From an uncultured bacterium (GTDB lineage Bacteria > Patescibacteriota > Patescibacteriia > Patescibacteriales > UBA12465): a stretch of DNA of 17,025 bases. A model generated the notes under the pieces. That model had not been told where the DNA came from. It saw nothing but the letters and a program-made list of their open reading frames with translations, and made no database searches. The DNA is taken from the NCBI GenBank assembly GCA_937983635.1, contig CALJZR010000016.1:1-17025 (forward strand), in the 5' to 3' direction. Both the position numbers and the translations under genes were made by a program. Shown here piece after piece: positions 6,738 to 13,581 of this stretch (the first letter of the stretch is position 1; every line of letters begins with the position of its first letter).

Positions 6738-7976
6738 TTATTGTTTAAATATCAAAGCATTAGGGATATTTCTACCCGGGCCGACCATATATTCGCCATT
6801 ATAAATTAAAGCCGAAGAAGAGCCGCCGTCAAGGTTGAGAGCATAGTCCATGTCCATCGCCTTCATAATAACCGCTAAATCATCAACCGTTGCCTGACGA
6901 GCGATCACAAGATAAAGCTCACCGTAACCAGGCTTCTCCGTTGACTCCTTGTAGCCAATAGCATTGCGCCAATATTTTCCCGTCTTCTGCCCCTTATCAA
7001 GCTCCCAATCAATTAAAACGTTCATCTTATTCTCCACCAAACGGGGCTTATTTCCTAAGGCCGCTTGTAATTTTACCCCGAAAGTCTTTTCAAAATCAGC
7101 CGGGCTCTTAAATTCACGCGAGTCTTTGAAATAATAGAATTTATTATTCTCATCAAATGCCATCAAGGGCCCAGTAGTCCAATATTTCAACTGATCCTGA
7201 TTAACCATCACTTGGGTCTGACTGTCGTAGACGGGGAAAAAATAATAATTAAACTGCCCGCAAGAAGCAGAGGAGCAGAAATAGCTACCATTAACGCCGG
7301 CGAAGGCATTATTGGTAAAAACATAGTCCGCTAAGCTTTTAGCGGCGCAAACACCGTCCCGACAAACCTGATTATCCGCCGCCAAACTCATAATCTGCAA
7401 ACTTGGATTCTGCAAACTAATTCTAATAACGTCAACCGCAAAGTCGCCTCGTTCGGTCTGCACAGTTTCATAGCCGTAGGAGCTATAAGTATCAAGACTT
7501 TCACTTAAGCCGGGCTTATGAATACGAGCTAAGTCGGCCCGAGTAATACCTATGCCCAGTTCCCGCATTACGCGGAAAGCGTCTTCAGGGCGGCCTAAAT
7601 AATATGTTTTCAAATCAAGGGGATTGATATACCAAGCTTCACCGTTCTTTTCTACCTGTAAAATAATCCGGCCCGATAAACGCGCTGCCAGTTCCCGATT
7701 ACCTTCAACCGGCATGCCTGCCTGGGCTAATTCTTGAAACTGAGCCTCATTGATGCCTAAACCCAACTCCCGCATTACCCGAAAAGCATCGGCCGGACGG
7801 CCAAGAAAATAACGCTTCGCATCCAGCGGATTAATATACCAGGCCTCACCCTTTTCTTCAACGCTTAAAACAATCCGTCCAGACAATTTTTCTGACAAAG
7901 AAGCGGCCTGACTTGATTGAGGCAAGAAAGCGGTAAATAAAAGCAATATAAAAGATAAATATAGCCAATATTTCAT
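6738..7976 (-). CDS. Secreted phosphodiester glycosidase-family protein (NAGPA/DUF2233-like) with two N-terminal repeats
   Basis: The product has 412 residues. Residues 1-25 form a signal peptide (MKYW, a hydrophobic core LYLSFILLLFTAFL, then SSQAA as a likely cleavage site). Two copies of a roughly 50-residue repeat follow (31-80 and 100-149), each LSGRI...GEAWYINPLD.K.Y.LGRP.DAFRVMRELG.GI. The C-terminal half (about 165-412) matches the phosphodiester glycosidase fold (PF09992; relatives are the NAGPA uncovering enzyme and sporulation protein YoaW-like DUF2233): FAVDVIRISL, FAGVNGSYF, and the terminal ALNLDGGSSSALIYNGEY...NALIF. The enzyme probably cleaves sugar-phosphodiester bonds in an extracellular polymer; the substrate is unknown. 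It is the first gene of the glycan operon. A promoter lies at 8025-8053. Confidence 0.85.
   Translation of the reverse strand: MKYWLYLSFILLLFTAFLPQSSQAASLSEKLSGRIVLSVEEKGEAWYINPLDAKRYFLGRPADAFRVMRELGLGINEAQFQELAQAGMPVEGNRELAARLSGRIILQVEKNGEAWYINPLDLKTYYLGRPEDAFRVMRELGIGITRADLARIHKPGLSESLDTYSSYGYETVQTERGDFAVDVIRISLQNPSLQIMSLAADNQVCRDGVCAAKSLADYVFTNNAFAGVNGSYFCSSASCGQFNYYFFPVYDSQTQVMVNQDQLKYWTTGPLMAFDENNKFYYFKDSREFKSPADFEKTFGVKLQAALGNKPRLVENKMNVLIDWELDKGQKTGKYWRNAIGYKESTEKPGYGELYLVIARQATVDDLAVIMKAMDMDYALNLDGGSSSALIYNGEYMVGPGRNIPNALIFKQ
7530..7886 (-). repeat. Two direct copies of the LSGRI...GEAWYINP...LGRP coding repeat
   Basis: Copy 1 covers 7886-7737 and copy 2 covers 7679-7530, offset by 207 bp (69 codons). 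Each encodes about 50 residues with core GEAWYINPLD, LGRP and DAFRVMRELG. I recall similar repeats in secreted proteins of Candidate Phyla Radiation bacteria. The function is unknown; an extracellular binding or anchoring role is a guess. Confidence 0.85.
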
Positions 7977-8024
7977 AAAAAAATTAAATAATTTAAAAAA
8001 GAAAAGAAAGCGGAGGGTACCCCT

Positions 8025-8053
8025 AGTTTAGCCTTTTTAAAAGAAAAAATCAA
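8025..8053 (-). promoter_or_regulatory. Predicted promoter for the surface-glycan operon
   Basis: The minus strand has TTGATT (8053-8048), a 17-nt spacer and TAAACT (8030-8025). Both hexamers match the consensus at 4 of 6 positions. The transcript would start near 8018, inside the short palindrome GGGTACCC (8015-8022), and have a leader of about 42 nt before the ATG at 7976. Confidence 0.4.
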
Positions 8054-8102
8054 TGTAAAAAAGATTAACGAGATCTTGTCAATATTTTATAAATTTCACT
8101 TC

Positions 8103-8108
8103 TATACT
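8103..8108 (+). promoter_or_regulatory. Possible -10 element for the dTTP-synthesis operon
   Basis: TATACT (8103-8108) matches the -10 consensus at 5 of 6 positions and lies about 41 nt before the dCMP deaminase ATG. The best -35 nearby, TTGTCA at 8076-8081, is 21 nt away, longer than ideal, so the assignment is uncertain. The same bases, read on the other strand, give TTGACA. Confidence 0.3.
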
Positions 8109-8149
8109 ACAATTAAGAGACCTATAAAAATTATCTAAAAAATAAAAAT

Positions 8150-8647
8150 ATGGAGGCAGAAAACAATTATGTCCGCCCTTCTTGGGATGAATATTTCATG
8201 CAAATTGTTGGTCTCATTGGCTCCCGCGGCAGTTGCGACCGGGGGCGCGCTGGTTGCGTCATCACCCGCGACCGCCGCATTATCTCTACCGGCTACGCCG
8301 GCTCCCCCATTGGTTTGCCTCATTGCGATGAAGTCGGCCACGAAATGCACACCGTTACTCATGCCGACGGCAGCACTAGTCGCCACTGCATTCGGACTAC
8401 CCACGCCGAACAAAATGCTATTTGCGAAGCCGCCCGCATGGGCATATCCATTGATGGCGGCACCTTATACTGCAAAATGACACCCTGCTACACTTGCGCC
8501 AAGATGATTATCAATGCTGGCATCAAACGGGTCGTTTGTGCTCAAGATTACCACGCCGGAGAGCGCAGCAAAGAAATATTTGCCCAGGCCGGACTGGAGT
8601 TTTCCCTGCTCTCCGAAGAAATGACTATTTATAAAGACATGGCATAA
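8150..8647 (+). CDS. dCMP deaminase (ComEB-type cytidine/deoxycytidylate deaminase)
   Basis: The enzyme deaminates dCMP to dUMP, supplying the substrate for thymidylate synthase. The 165-residue protein matches the dCMP deaminase family: RPSWDEYFMQIVGLIGSRGSC at the start, GYAGSPIG, then the zinc site HAEQNAI (His85, catalytic Glu87) and PCYTC (Cys113, Cys116). The long insert between GYAGSP and HAE (HCDEVGH...SRHCIRTTHAE) is typical of dCMP deaminases rather than plain cytidine deaminases. The ATG at 8150 is preceded by an A-rich, Shine-Dalgarno-free leader. It is the first gene of a plus-strand operon for dTTP precursors; thyX starts 10 nt after its stop. Confidence 0.93.
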   Translation: MEAENNYVRPSWDEYFMQIVGLIGSRGSCDRGRAGCVITRDRRIISTGYAGSPIGLPHCDEVGHEMHTVTHADGSTSRHCIRTTHAEQNAICEAARMGISIDGGTLYCKMTPCYTCAKMIINAGIKRVVCAQDYHAGERSKEIFAQAGLEFSLLSEEMTIYKDMA

Positions 8648-8657
8648 GCAAAAATTT

Positions 8658-9950
8658 ATGGCTAAGATTTTTATCTACGACGAGTTTGGACCAGAGGATG
8701 TAGCGATGATGCAGGCCCTCTATTCGCGCAGTCCTAAAAGCGTAGAAGAACATGTAGAGAAAGTGCGGCAAAGCGGTTCGGGTAAATTTATGTCCACCTT
8801 CTATGTCGGCTACGGCCACGCCTCGATTGCTGATTGTGGCAGCACCACTATTTTTATCGAAGGCATCAGCATCCTCGCTGATAAAGCCATCCAAGACTGG
8901 CCTCTATACAGTGGCCAAGAAACCAGCACCCGCTATATCGATATGGCTAAACAAGCTATTATCGATCCGCTCAACACTCCCGCCTCCCAAGATATTTTAA
9001 AAAAATGGATGGATTTTTATATCACCGGTCAAGAAAAACTGAAACCGTATTTAACGGAAAAATATCCAATCAATCCGGGCGAAGATGAAAAAGTTTACCA
9101 AAAAGCTATTAGCGCCCGGGCCTTTGATATCATGCGCGGCTTCCTGCCTGCCGGTGTCACCACTCAACTTAGCTGGCACAGCAATCTCCGCCAAGCCTGG
9201 GACAAACTCGCCCTACTCCGCCATCACCCCTTGGACGAGGTCCGGGCAATTGCTGAAGAAATTTTAAACAAACTAAAAGAAAAATACGAAAACAGTTTTT
9301 CTCATGCCCTCTACCCTGAACAAGAGGCCTATCGAGCAGAAATGACAGCCAAATACAGTTATTTTGCCCCCACTAATCCCCCGGTTTTCTCTTTTAGCCA
9401 TAACATTAAACGGGAAGAGCTGAAAAAATACGCAGACACCATTGAAAAGCGTCCGCTCAAAACTAATCTTCCCTATTTCCTCGGTGACCTTGGTTCCTGT
9501 GACTTTGAATTTCTCCTTGACTATGGTTCTTTTCGGGATATCCAGCGCCACCGGAGTGCTATTGCCCGGATGCCCCTGCTTACTACTAGACTCGGCTTTC
9601 AAGAGTGGTATCTGGAACAGCTCCCAGCTAATATGCGCTTAGAGGCGGAAGAGTTAATTGCCGCTCAAAAACAATTAATTGAAAACCTAAGCGTCAGTGA
9701 AGAAGAAAAACAATATTATATTGCCATGGGTTTCAACGTTGCCTGCCATCTCCATCACCCCCTACCTTCGGCTGTTTATGTCACCGAACTCCGCTCCGGC
9801 AAGACCGTTCACCCCAGCCTTCGCCGCATCGCTCATAAAATGTATCACGCCTTAAATGAAGCTTTACCGGAAATAAAATTATATTGCGATTTAGATTTAG
9901 ACGACTGGGATGTCCGCCGCGGCCTCCATGATATTACTAATAAGAATTAA
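8658..9950 (+). CDS. thyX: Double-length ThyX-like flavin-dependent thymidylate synthase
   Basis: ThyX makes dTMP from dUMP using methylene-tetrahydrofolate and FAD. This protein has 430 residues, about twice the usual ThyX length (220-250), and looks like two ThyX-like halves. The N-half shows YGHASIADCGSTTIFIEGIS (53-71), GQETSTRY (86-93) and an LPAGVTTQLSW...NLR region with LLR. It lacks the RHR of the standard RHRxxSxNExSxRY motif; QDW stands in its place. The C-half has QRHRSAIARMPLLTTR (296-311), so RHR is present but the S-x-R-Y part is altered, and then its own VACHLHHPLPSAVY...HPSLRRIAHKM region. The catalytic motif therefore appears shared between halves. Long ThyX forms are known in some lineages, Chlamydia among them from memory. 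The neighbours (dCMP deaminase, thymidylate kinase, dUTPase) strongly support the role. The start has no Shine-Dalgarno site. Confidence 0.88.
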   Translation: MAKIFIYDEFGPEDVAMMQALYSRSPKSVEEHVEKVRQSGSGKFMSTFYVGYGHASIADCGSTTIFIEGISILADKAIQDWPLYSGQETSTRYIDMAKQAIIDPLNTPASQDILKKWMDFYITGQEKLKPYLTEKYPINPGEDEKVYQKAISARAFDIMRGFLPAGVTTQLSWHSNLRQAWDKLALLRHHPLDEVRAIAEEILNKLKEKYENSFSHALYPEQEAYRAEMTAKYSYFAPTNPPVFSFSHNIKREELKKYADTIEKRPLKTNLPYFLGDLGSCDFEFLLDYGSFRDIQRHRSAIARMPLLTTRLGFQEWYLEQLPANMRLEAEELIAAQKQLIENLSVSEEEKQYYIAMGFNVACHLHHPLPSAVYVTELRSGKTVHPSLRRIAHKMYHALNEALPEIKLYCDLDLDDWDVRRGLHDITNKN

Positions 9951-9951
9951 T

Positions 9952-10506
9952 ATGCCTAAAATCGTCCTTGGTTTCGTTGGCAAATTAGCGAGCGGCAAAG
10001 CCGTTTGTCAAAAATATATCAGCGAAAACTATAATGCCGGTAGCGCCCGTTTCTCCACTTCTTTGCGGGACATCCTAAACCGCCTTTATCTCCCCATCTC
10101 CCGTGAAAACATGCAAAGCCTCTCTCTCGATTTGCGCCAACGCTTTGGCAGCGATACTCTTGCCCGCGTCATCGCTGAAGATGTAAAAAATGACCAGCAT
10201 GAAATTGTGGTTATCGATGGCGTCCGTCGTCTCTCTGATATTGTTTGCTTAAAGGATTTGCCCAACTTCTATTTAATCAGTATTGATGCCGACCCAGAAC
10301 TACGTTATGAACGCATGAAAAAACGTAACGAGAATGCTGGCGATGCCGAAAAGAGCTTTGAAGAATTTTTAGAAGACGGTCGCCGGGAAGCAGAATTACA
10401 AATTCCTGAGGTTATGAGCGCCGCTAAATTCCATTTAGATAACAACGGCGACTTCCCCGCTCTCTACGCGCAGATTGACAAAATCCTGCAAGAGATACAA
10501 AATTAA
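9952..10506 (+). CDS. Small P-loop nucleotide kinase (UPF0200/dNMP-kinase-like)
   Basis: The product has 184 residues from the ATG at 9952. An ATG at 9910 lies inside thyX and is not favoured. The N-terminus is a P-loop, GFVGKLASGKA (residues 7-17), with Ala where Ser/Thr normally follows GK. Other landmarks are FSTSLRDIL, RQRFGSDTLARVIAEDV, the hydrophobic strand VVIDGVRRLSDI, then YLISIDADPELRYERMKKR, an Arg-rich lid-like segment, and SFEEFLEDGRREAEL. The layout resembles the archaeal UPF0200 kinases and T4-type deoxynucleoside monophosphate kinases; relatives also end the P-loop in GKG or GKD. The substrate is not known, but its place between thyX and a thymidylate kinase suggests a deoxynucleotide. 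Dephospho-CoA kinase is an alternative. It starts one nucleotide after the thyX stop (TAATATG). Confidence 0.75.
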   Translation: MPKIVLGFVGKLASGKAVCQKYISENYNAGSARFSTSLRDILNRLYLPISRENMQSLSLDLRQRFGSDTLARVIAEDVKNDQHEIVVIDGVRRLSDIVCLKDLPNFYLISIDADPELRYERMKKRNENAGDAEKSFEEFLEDGRREAELQIPEVMSAAKFHLDNNGDFPALYAQIDKILQEIQN

Positions 10507-10567
10507 AAAGAACAAAAAATAGGAGGAGGGCCCTGGTCTAAAACCGCGGCGCTCTTTTCTTGTCTCT

Positions 10568-10572
10568 AGGAG
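10568..10572 (+). promoter_or_regulatory. Weak, distant Shine-Dalgarno-like AGGAG before the kinase-dUTPase gene
   Basis: AGGAG lies 14 nt before the ATG at 10587, farther than the usual 5-9 nt. It is the only purine-rich element near any start in this window, so its role is doubtful. Confidence 0.25.
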
Positions 10573-10586
10573 AAAATATTGAGATT

Positions 10587-11939
10587 ATGTCCAATTATTC
10601 GGGAAAATTCATCGTAATTGACGGCACTGACGGCAGTGGTAAAACCACCCAGCTGCAACTTTTAGTTGGAAAATTACAGGCCGAAGGTTATAGTGTGGAA
10701 ATTGCTGACTTCCCCCAATACAATACTAAGTCCGCCGGCATGGTAGAAGAATATCTGTCTGGTAAATATGGCAGTGCGGACGATGTCAGCCCCTATGCCG
10801 CCTCCCTCTTCTATGCGGTGGACCGTTTCGATGCCAGCTTTCAAATTAGAGAATGGTTAAAGCAAGGAAAAATAGTTGTGTCCAACCGCTATATTTCTTC
10901 CAATTTTGCTCATCAGGGCGGAAAAATAGACAACGCCTTAGAAAGAAAACTGTTTTTCAATTGGTTAAGCGAAATCGAATATAAAATTTTCAATATTCCC
11001 AAGCCAGACCTCTATCTCATTCTTCACGTCGATGCCGCAATCTCCCAGAAACTGGCCCAAGAACGGCAACGTGAAGACTGGAAAGGAAAAACTAAAGATA
11101 TTCATGAAGACAGTCTCCATCATTTAAAAAAAGCAGAGAAAACCTATTTAGACATCGCTCAAAACCTACCAGATTTCCGCCTAATCAAATGTACCCGCAA
11201 CGGCGAAATTATGAGCCGGGAAGATATTCACTATTTAATCTGGCTCTACACTAACCGCATCTTAAATATCGGCGGTGATCATAAAAAAGCACCAGACTTC
11301 CAGACTTTAAGCGATATTTTAATTAATAAGGGGAAATTAACTCCTAATTTACCGGAATTAACGATGGCGCCCCGAGCGGCTATCGGCGAAATTTCTTCGC
11401 CTCTAGTTAATAATAACTCTGAAAAAGGACTGCCCGCCCATCCTGAAGAAAATGCCGCCCCGATTGAAAATATTGATAACAACCCTTTGCCCGAAAATAA
11501 AGCAACAGAATCAATTTCTAGTATTTCCTGCGAACGTCTCCGGCCTTCCGCTAAATTACCAACCCGCGTTCATGCCAGTGACGCCGGTTTAGACCTGTAC
11601 GCCGCCGAAGACTATTCTATTCCCGCCTATGGCCAAGCCGCCATCAGCACCGGCATCAAAATGGCTATTCCCCTGGGTTTTGTCGGCTTAATTTGGGATA
11701 AAAGCGGTTTAGCCAATCAGGGCTTTAAAACCATGGGCGGCGTCATCGACGCCAGCTATCGCGGCGAGATTAAAGTCGTCTTTAAAAACCTCAGCGAAGA
11801 CATCTATAACATTGAGGCCGGACAAAAAATCGCCCAATTACTTATTCAAAAAATAGAAACTCCTAGTGTTATTGAAACTAAAATAGAAGATGAGGCGGAA
11901 CGAGGCGATAAAGGATTCGGCAGCAGCGGTCTCTATTAA
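10587..11939 (+). CDS. Thymidylate kinase-dUTPase fusion protein
   Basis: A single 450-residue reading frame joins two enzymes. Residues 1 to about 230 are thymidylate kinase (dTMP to dTDP): P-loop GTDGSGKT at 13-20, FPQYNTKSAG, FYAVDRFDASFQIREWL, SNRYISSNFAHQGGKI, IPKPDLYLILHVD and a lid-like ERQREDWKGK. Residues about 231-311 are a low-complexity Pro/Asn/Glu-rich linker. Residues about 312-450 are trimeric-type dUTPase (dUTP to dUMP and PPi) with all five motifs: ASDAGLDLYA, DKSGLANQG, GVIDASYRGEI (catalytic Asp388), GQKIAQLLIQ and RGDKGFGSSG. The ATG at 10587 gives the kinase N-terminus; an upstream TTG is not favoured. It lies 80 nt after the P-loop kinase gene. The two activities flank the ThyX step of the same operon. 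Confidence 0.92.
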   Translation: MSNYSGKFIVIDGTDGSGKTTQLQLLVGKLQAEGYSVEIADFPQYNTKSAGMVEEYLSGKYGSADDVSPYAASLFYAVDRFDASFQIREWLKQGKIVVSNRYISSNFAHQGGKIDNALERKLFFNWLSEIEYKIFNIPKPDLYLILHVDAAISQKLAQERQREDWKGKTKDIHEDSLHHLKKAEKTYLDIAQNLPDFRLIKCTRNGEIMSREDIHYLIWLYTNRILNIGGDHKKAPDFQTLSDILINKGKLTPNLPELTMAPRAAIGEISSPLVNNNSEKGLPAHPEENAAPIENIDNNPLPENKATESISSISCERLRPSAKLPTRVHASDAGLDLYAAEDYSIPAYGQAAISTGIKMAIPLGFVGLIWDKSGLANQGFKTMGGVIDASYRGEIKVVFKNLSEDIYNIEAGQKIAQLLIQKIETPSVIETKIEDEAERGDKGFGSSGLY

Positions 11940-11963
11940 AAAAGCCCCATCCCGGGGCTTTTT
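11939..11963 (+). terminator. Intrinsic terminator of the dTTP-synthesis operon
   Basis: AAAAAGCCCC (11939-11948) pairs with GGGGCTTTTT (11954-11963) around the 5-nt loop ATCCC. The T run completes the signal. It begins at the last base of the fusion gene stop codon. The A run on the left also permits function on the minus strand. Confidence 0.88.
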
Positions 11964-12005
11964 AATAAGACATCCCTTCATCTTTCCCGAAAAGCCTTTT
12001 TCCGT

Positions 12006-12011
12006 TAAAAT
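12006..12011 (+). promoter_or_regulatory. -10 element of a predicted near-leaderless promoter for gatB
   Basis: TAAAAT (12006-12011) matches the -10 consensus at 5 of 6 positions and ends 8 nt before the gatB ATG at 12020. Transcription would start at about 12018, leaving 0-3 nt of leader. The -35 region is poor (TTTCCC at a 17-nt spacing). It lies just after the terminator of the previous operon. Confidence 0.45.
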
Positions 12012-12019
12012 AGAGATAT

Positions 12020-13528
12020 ATGAAATATGATGTTATCATCGGCCTGGAAATCCACGCCGAACTTAAAACTAAGAGCAAGATGTTTTGCGCCTGTGATAAT
12101 AACAGTACGGGCAAAGCCCCTAACACTACTGTCTGCCCCATCTGCTTAGGACACCCGGGCACTCTACCCGTTCCGAATAAACAGGCCATCGACTGGACTC
12201 TCTTAATTGGTCTGGCTTTAAATTGCCAAATCAACCAACATTCCAAATTTGACCGTAAAAACTACTTCTATCCAGATCTGCCTAAAGGTTATCAAATTTC
12301 TCAATATGACCAGCCCTTCTGTTTTCAAGGAAGCCTAGCGGTGGGCGATAAAGAAATTGCCATCACCCGTGTTCACCTGGAAGAAGATACCGGTAAATCT
12401 TTCCATCCCCAAGGACGGACAGACACCTTAATTGATTTTAATCGCGCTGGCACCCCGTTAGTGGAACTAGTCACGGAACCAACTATTACTAGCGCCGAAG
12501 AAGCGAAAAAATTCTGCCAGGCCTATCAACGTATTCTCCGTTTTCTAGAAGTCAGCAACGCCGACATGGAAAAAGGAGAGATGCGCTGTGAAGCTAATAT
12601 CAGCCTCCAGAAAAAAGGATCTTGGCAATATCAAGGCGGCCAAATTCTGCCAACTGGTAAAAAAACCTTAAATGCTAAAGTGGAAGTAAAGAATATTAAT
12701 TCTTTCCGTGCCGTTGAAAAAGCAATTAACTACGAAATTACTCGACAAGCCTCCGCTTTAGATGAGGGCGAGGAAATAATTCCCGAAACCAGAGGCTGGG
12801 ATGAGAAAAAAAACGAAACAGTGGCCCAGCGACGCAAAGAAACCGCCGCCGACTACCGCTATTTTCCAGAACCCGACATCCCTCCTTTTATCATCGACCA
12901 AGCTTGGCTTGATTCCTTAAAACAAAGCCTAGTCGAACTGCCGCCGGCTAAACAAAAACGCTTCATCCATCAATATGGGCTTAAAGAAGAAAGCGCAGAA
13001 ATACTCACTAACGACAAAGATTTAGCGGCTTTCTTTGAAAACACCGTTTCAGAAATGGGGGCTTGGATTGAAGCTAACGGTGACGACTTTGAAAGACAGG
13101 ATAAGAATGCTGCCCAGATGGCCGCTAACTGGATTAATAGCGAATTACTGAAAAATCTCAACACCGACAAGCGCGCGGTTGCTGATTTAAAAATGACAGC
13201 AGAAAACTTTGCCGAATTGTTAACTCTCATCTGGCAAAATAAAATCAATTCCAATGCCGGTCAAAGAATCTTAGAAGTAATGTATTGGGAAGGCGGCGAC
13301 CCTGGTGACATTATGGAAAAATTAGGCTTAGAGCAACTAGACAGTGAGGAAGAATTAGAAAAAGCCATCCGTGCCGTTATCAGCGCCAACCCCAAACAAG
13401 CTTCAGAGTATAAGGGTGGCAAGCTACCCCTAATCCAATTCTTTATTGGTAAAGCCATGGCCGAGACTAAAGGTAAAGCTAATCCGGAAAAACTCAAACC
13501 CCTCTTAGAAAAATTACTGATGGAATAA
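12020..13528 (+). CDS. gatB: Aspartyl/glutamyl-tRNA(Asn/Gln) amidotransferase subunit B
   Basis: GatB is the kinase-like, tRNA-binding subunit of GatCAB, which converts mischarged Glu-tRNA(Gln) or Asp-tRNA(Asn) to the correct aminoacyl-tRNA. The 502-residue protein is normal length. Landmarks are YDVIIGLEIHAELKTKSKMFC, the zinc-site cysteines (Cys23, Cys25, Cys39, Cys42 in CPICLGHPG), DRKNYFYPDLPKGYQISQYD, RVHLEEDTGK, DFNRAGTPLVELVTEP, EMRCEANISL, KVEVKNINSFRAVEKAI, and ETRGWDE. The C-terminal 150 residues are the helical YqeY-like tRNA-binding domain. It stands alone between two terminators; gatA and gatC are not in the window. Its promoter predicts an almost leaderless mRNA. Confidence 0.97.
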   Translation: MKYDVIIGLEIHAELKTKSKMFCACDNNSTGKAPNTTVCPICLGHPGTLPVPNKQAIDWTLLIGLALNCQINQHSKFDRKNYFYPDLPKGYQISQYDQPFCFQGSLAVGDKEIAITRVHLEEDTGKSFHPQGRTDTLIDFNRAGTPLVELVTEPTITSAEEAKKFCQAYQRILRFLEVSNADMEKGEMRCEANISLQKKGSWQYQGGQILPTGKKTLNAKVEVKNINSFRAVEKAINYEITRQASALDEGEEIIPETRGWDEKKNETVAQRRKETAADYRYFPEPDIPPFIIDQAWLDSLKQSLVELPPAKQKRFIHQYGLKEESAEILTNDKDLAAFFENTVSEMGAWIEANGDDFERQDKNAAQMAANWINSELLKNLNTDKRAVADLKMTAENFAELLTLIWQNKINSNAGQRILEVMYWEGGDPGDIMEKLGLEQLDSEEELEKAIRAVISANPKQASEYKGGKLPLIQFFIGKAMAETKGKANPEKLKPLLEKLLME

Positions 13529-13533
13529 AAAAC

Positions 13534-13558
13534 AAAACCCCCTTTCTGGGGGTTTTTT
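13534..13558. terminator. Intrinsic terminator after gatB, probably bidirectional
   Basis: AAAACCCCC (13534-13542) pairs with GGGGGTTTT (13548-13556) around a TTTCT loop; T residues run to 13558. It begins 6 nt after the gatB stop. On the minus strand it lies 24 nt after the hypothetical gene ending at 13582 and has a T-rich tail there too. Confidence 0.88.
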
Positions 13559-13581
13559 AATAAAGTGAAAAAGAGCTTTTA

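Noticed and set aside
8015..8022. Palindrome GGGTACCC in the divergent region as an operator.
   Set aside because: Only 8 nt, occurs once in the region, and no regulator is encoded nearby. It lies at the predicted start of the glycosidase transcript but cannot be called a site.
8135..8413. Antisense open frame over the dCMP deaminase gene, rich in Ala and Gly.
   Set aside because: It is the mirror of a clear enzyme gene, has skewed composition and no family resemblance.
9910..9951. ATG at 9910 as start of the P-loop kinase.
   Set aside because: It lies inside thyX. The P-loop family normally begins a few residues before the first strand, which fits the ATG at 9952.
10560..10588. Promoter (TTGTCT with GATTAT) in front of the fusion gene.
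   Set aside because: The proposed -10 overlaps the start codon at 10587, so it could not yield a useful transcript.
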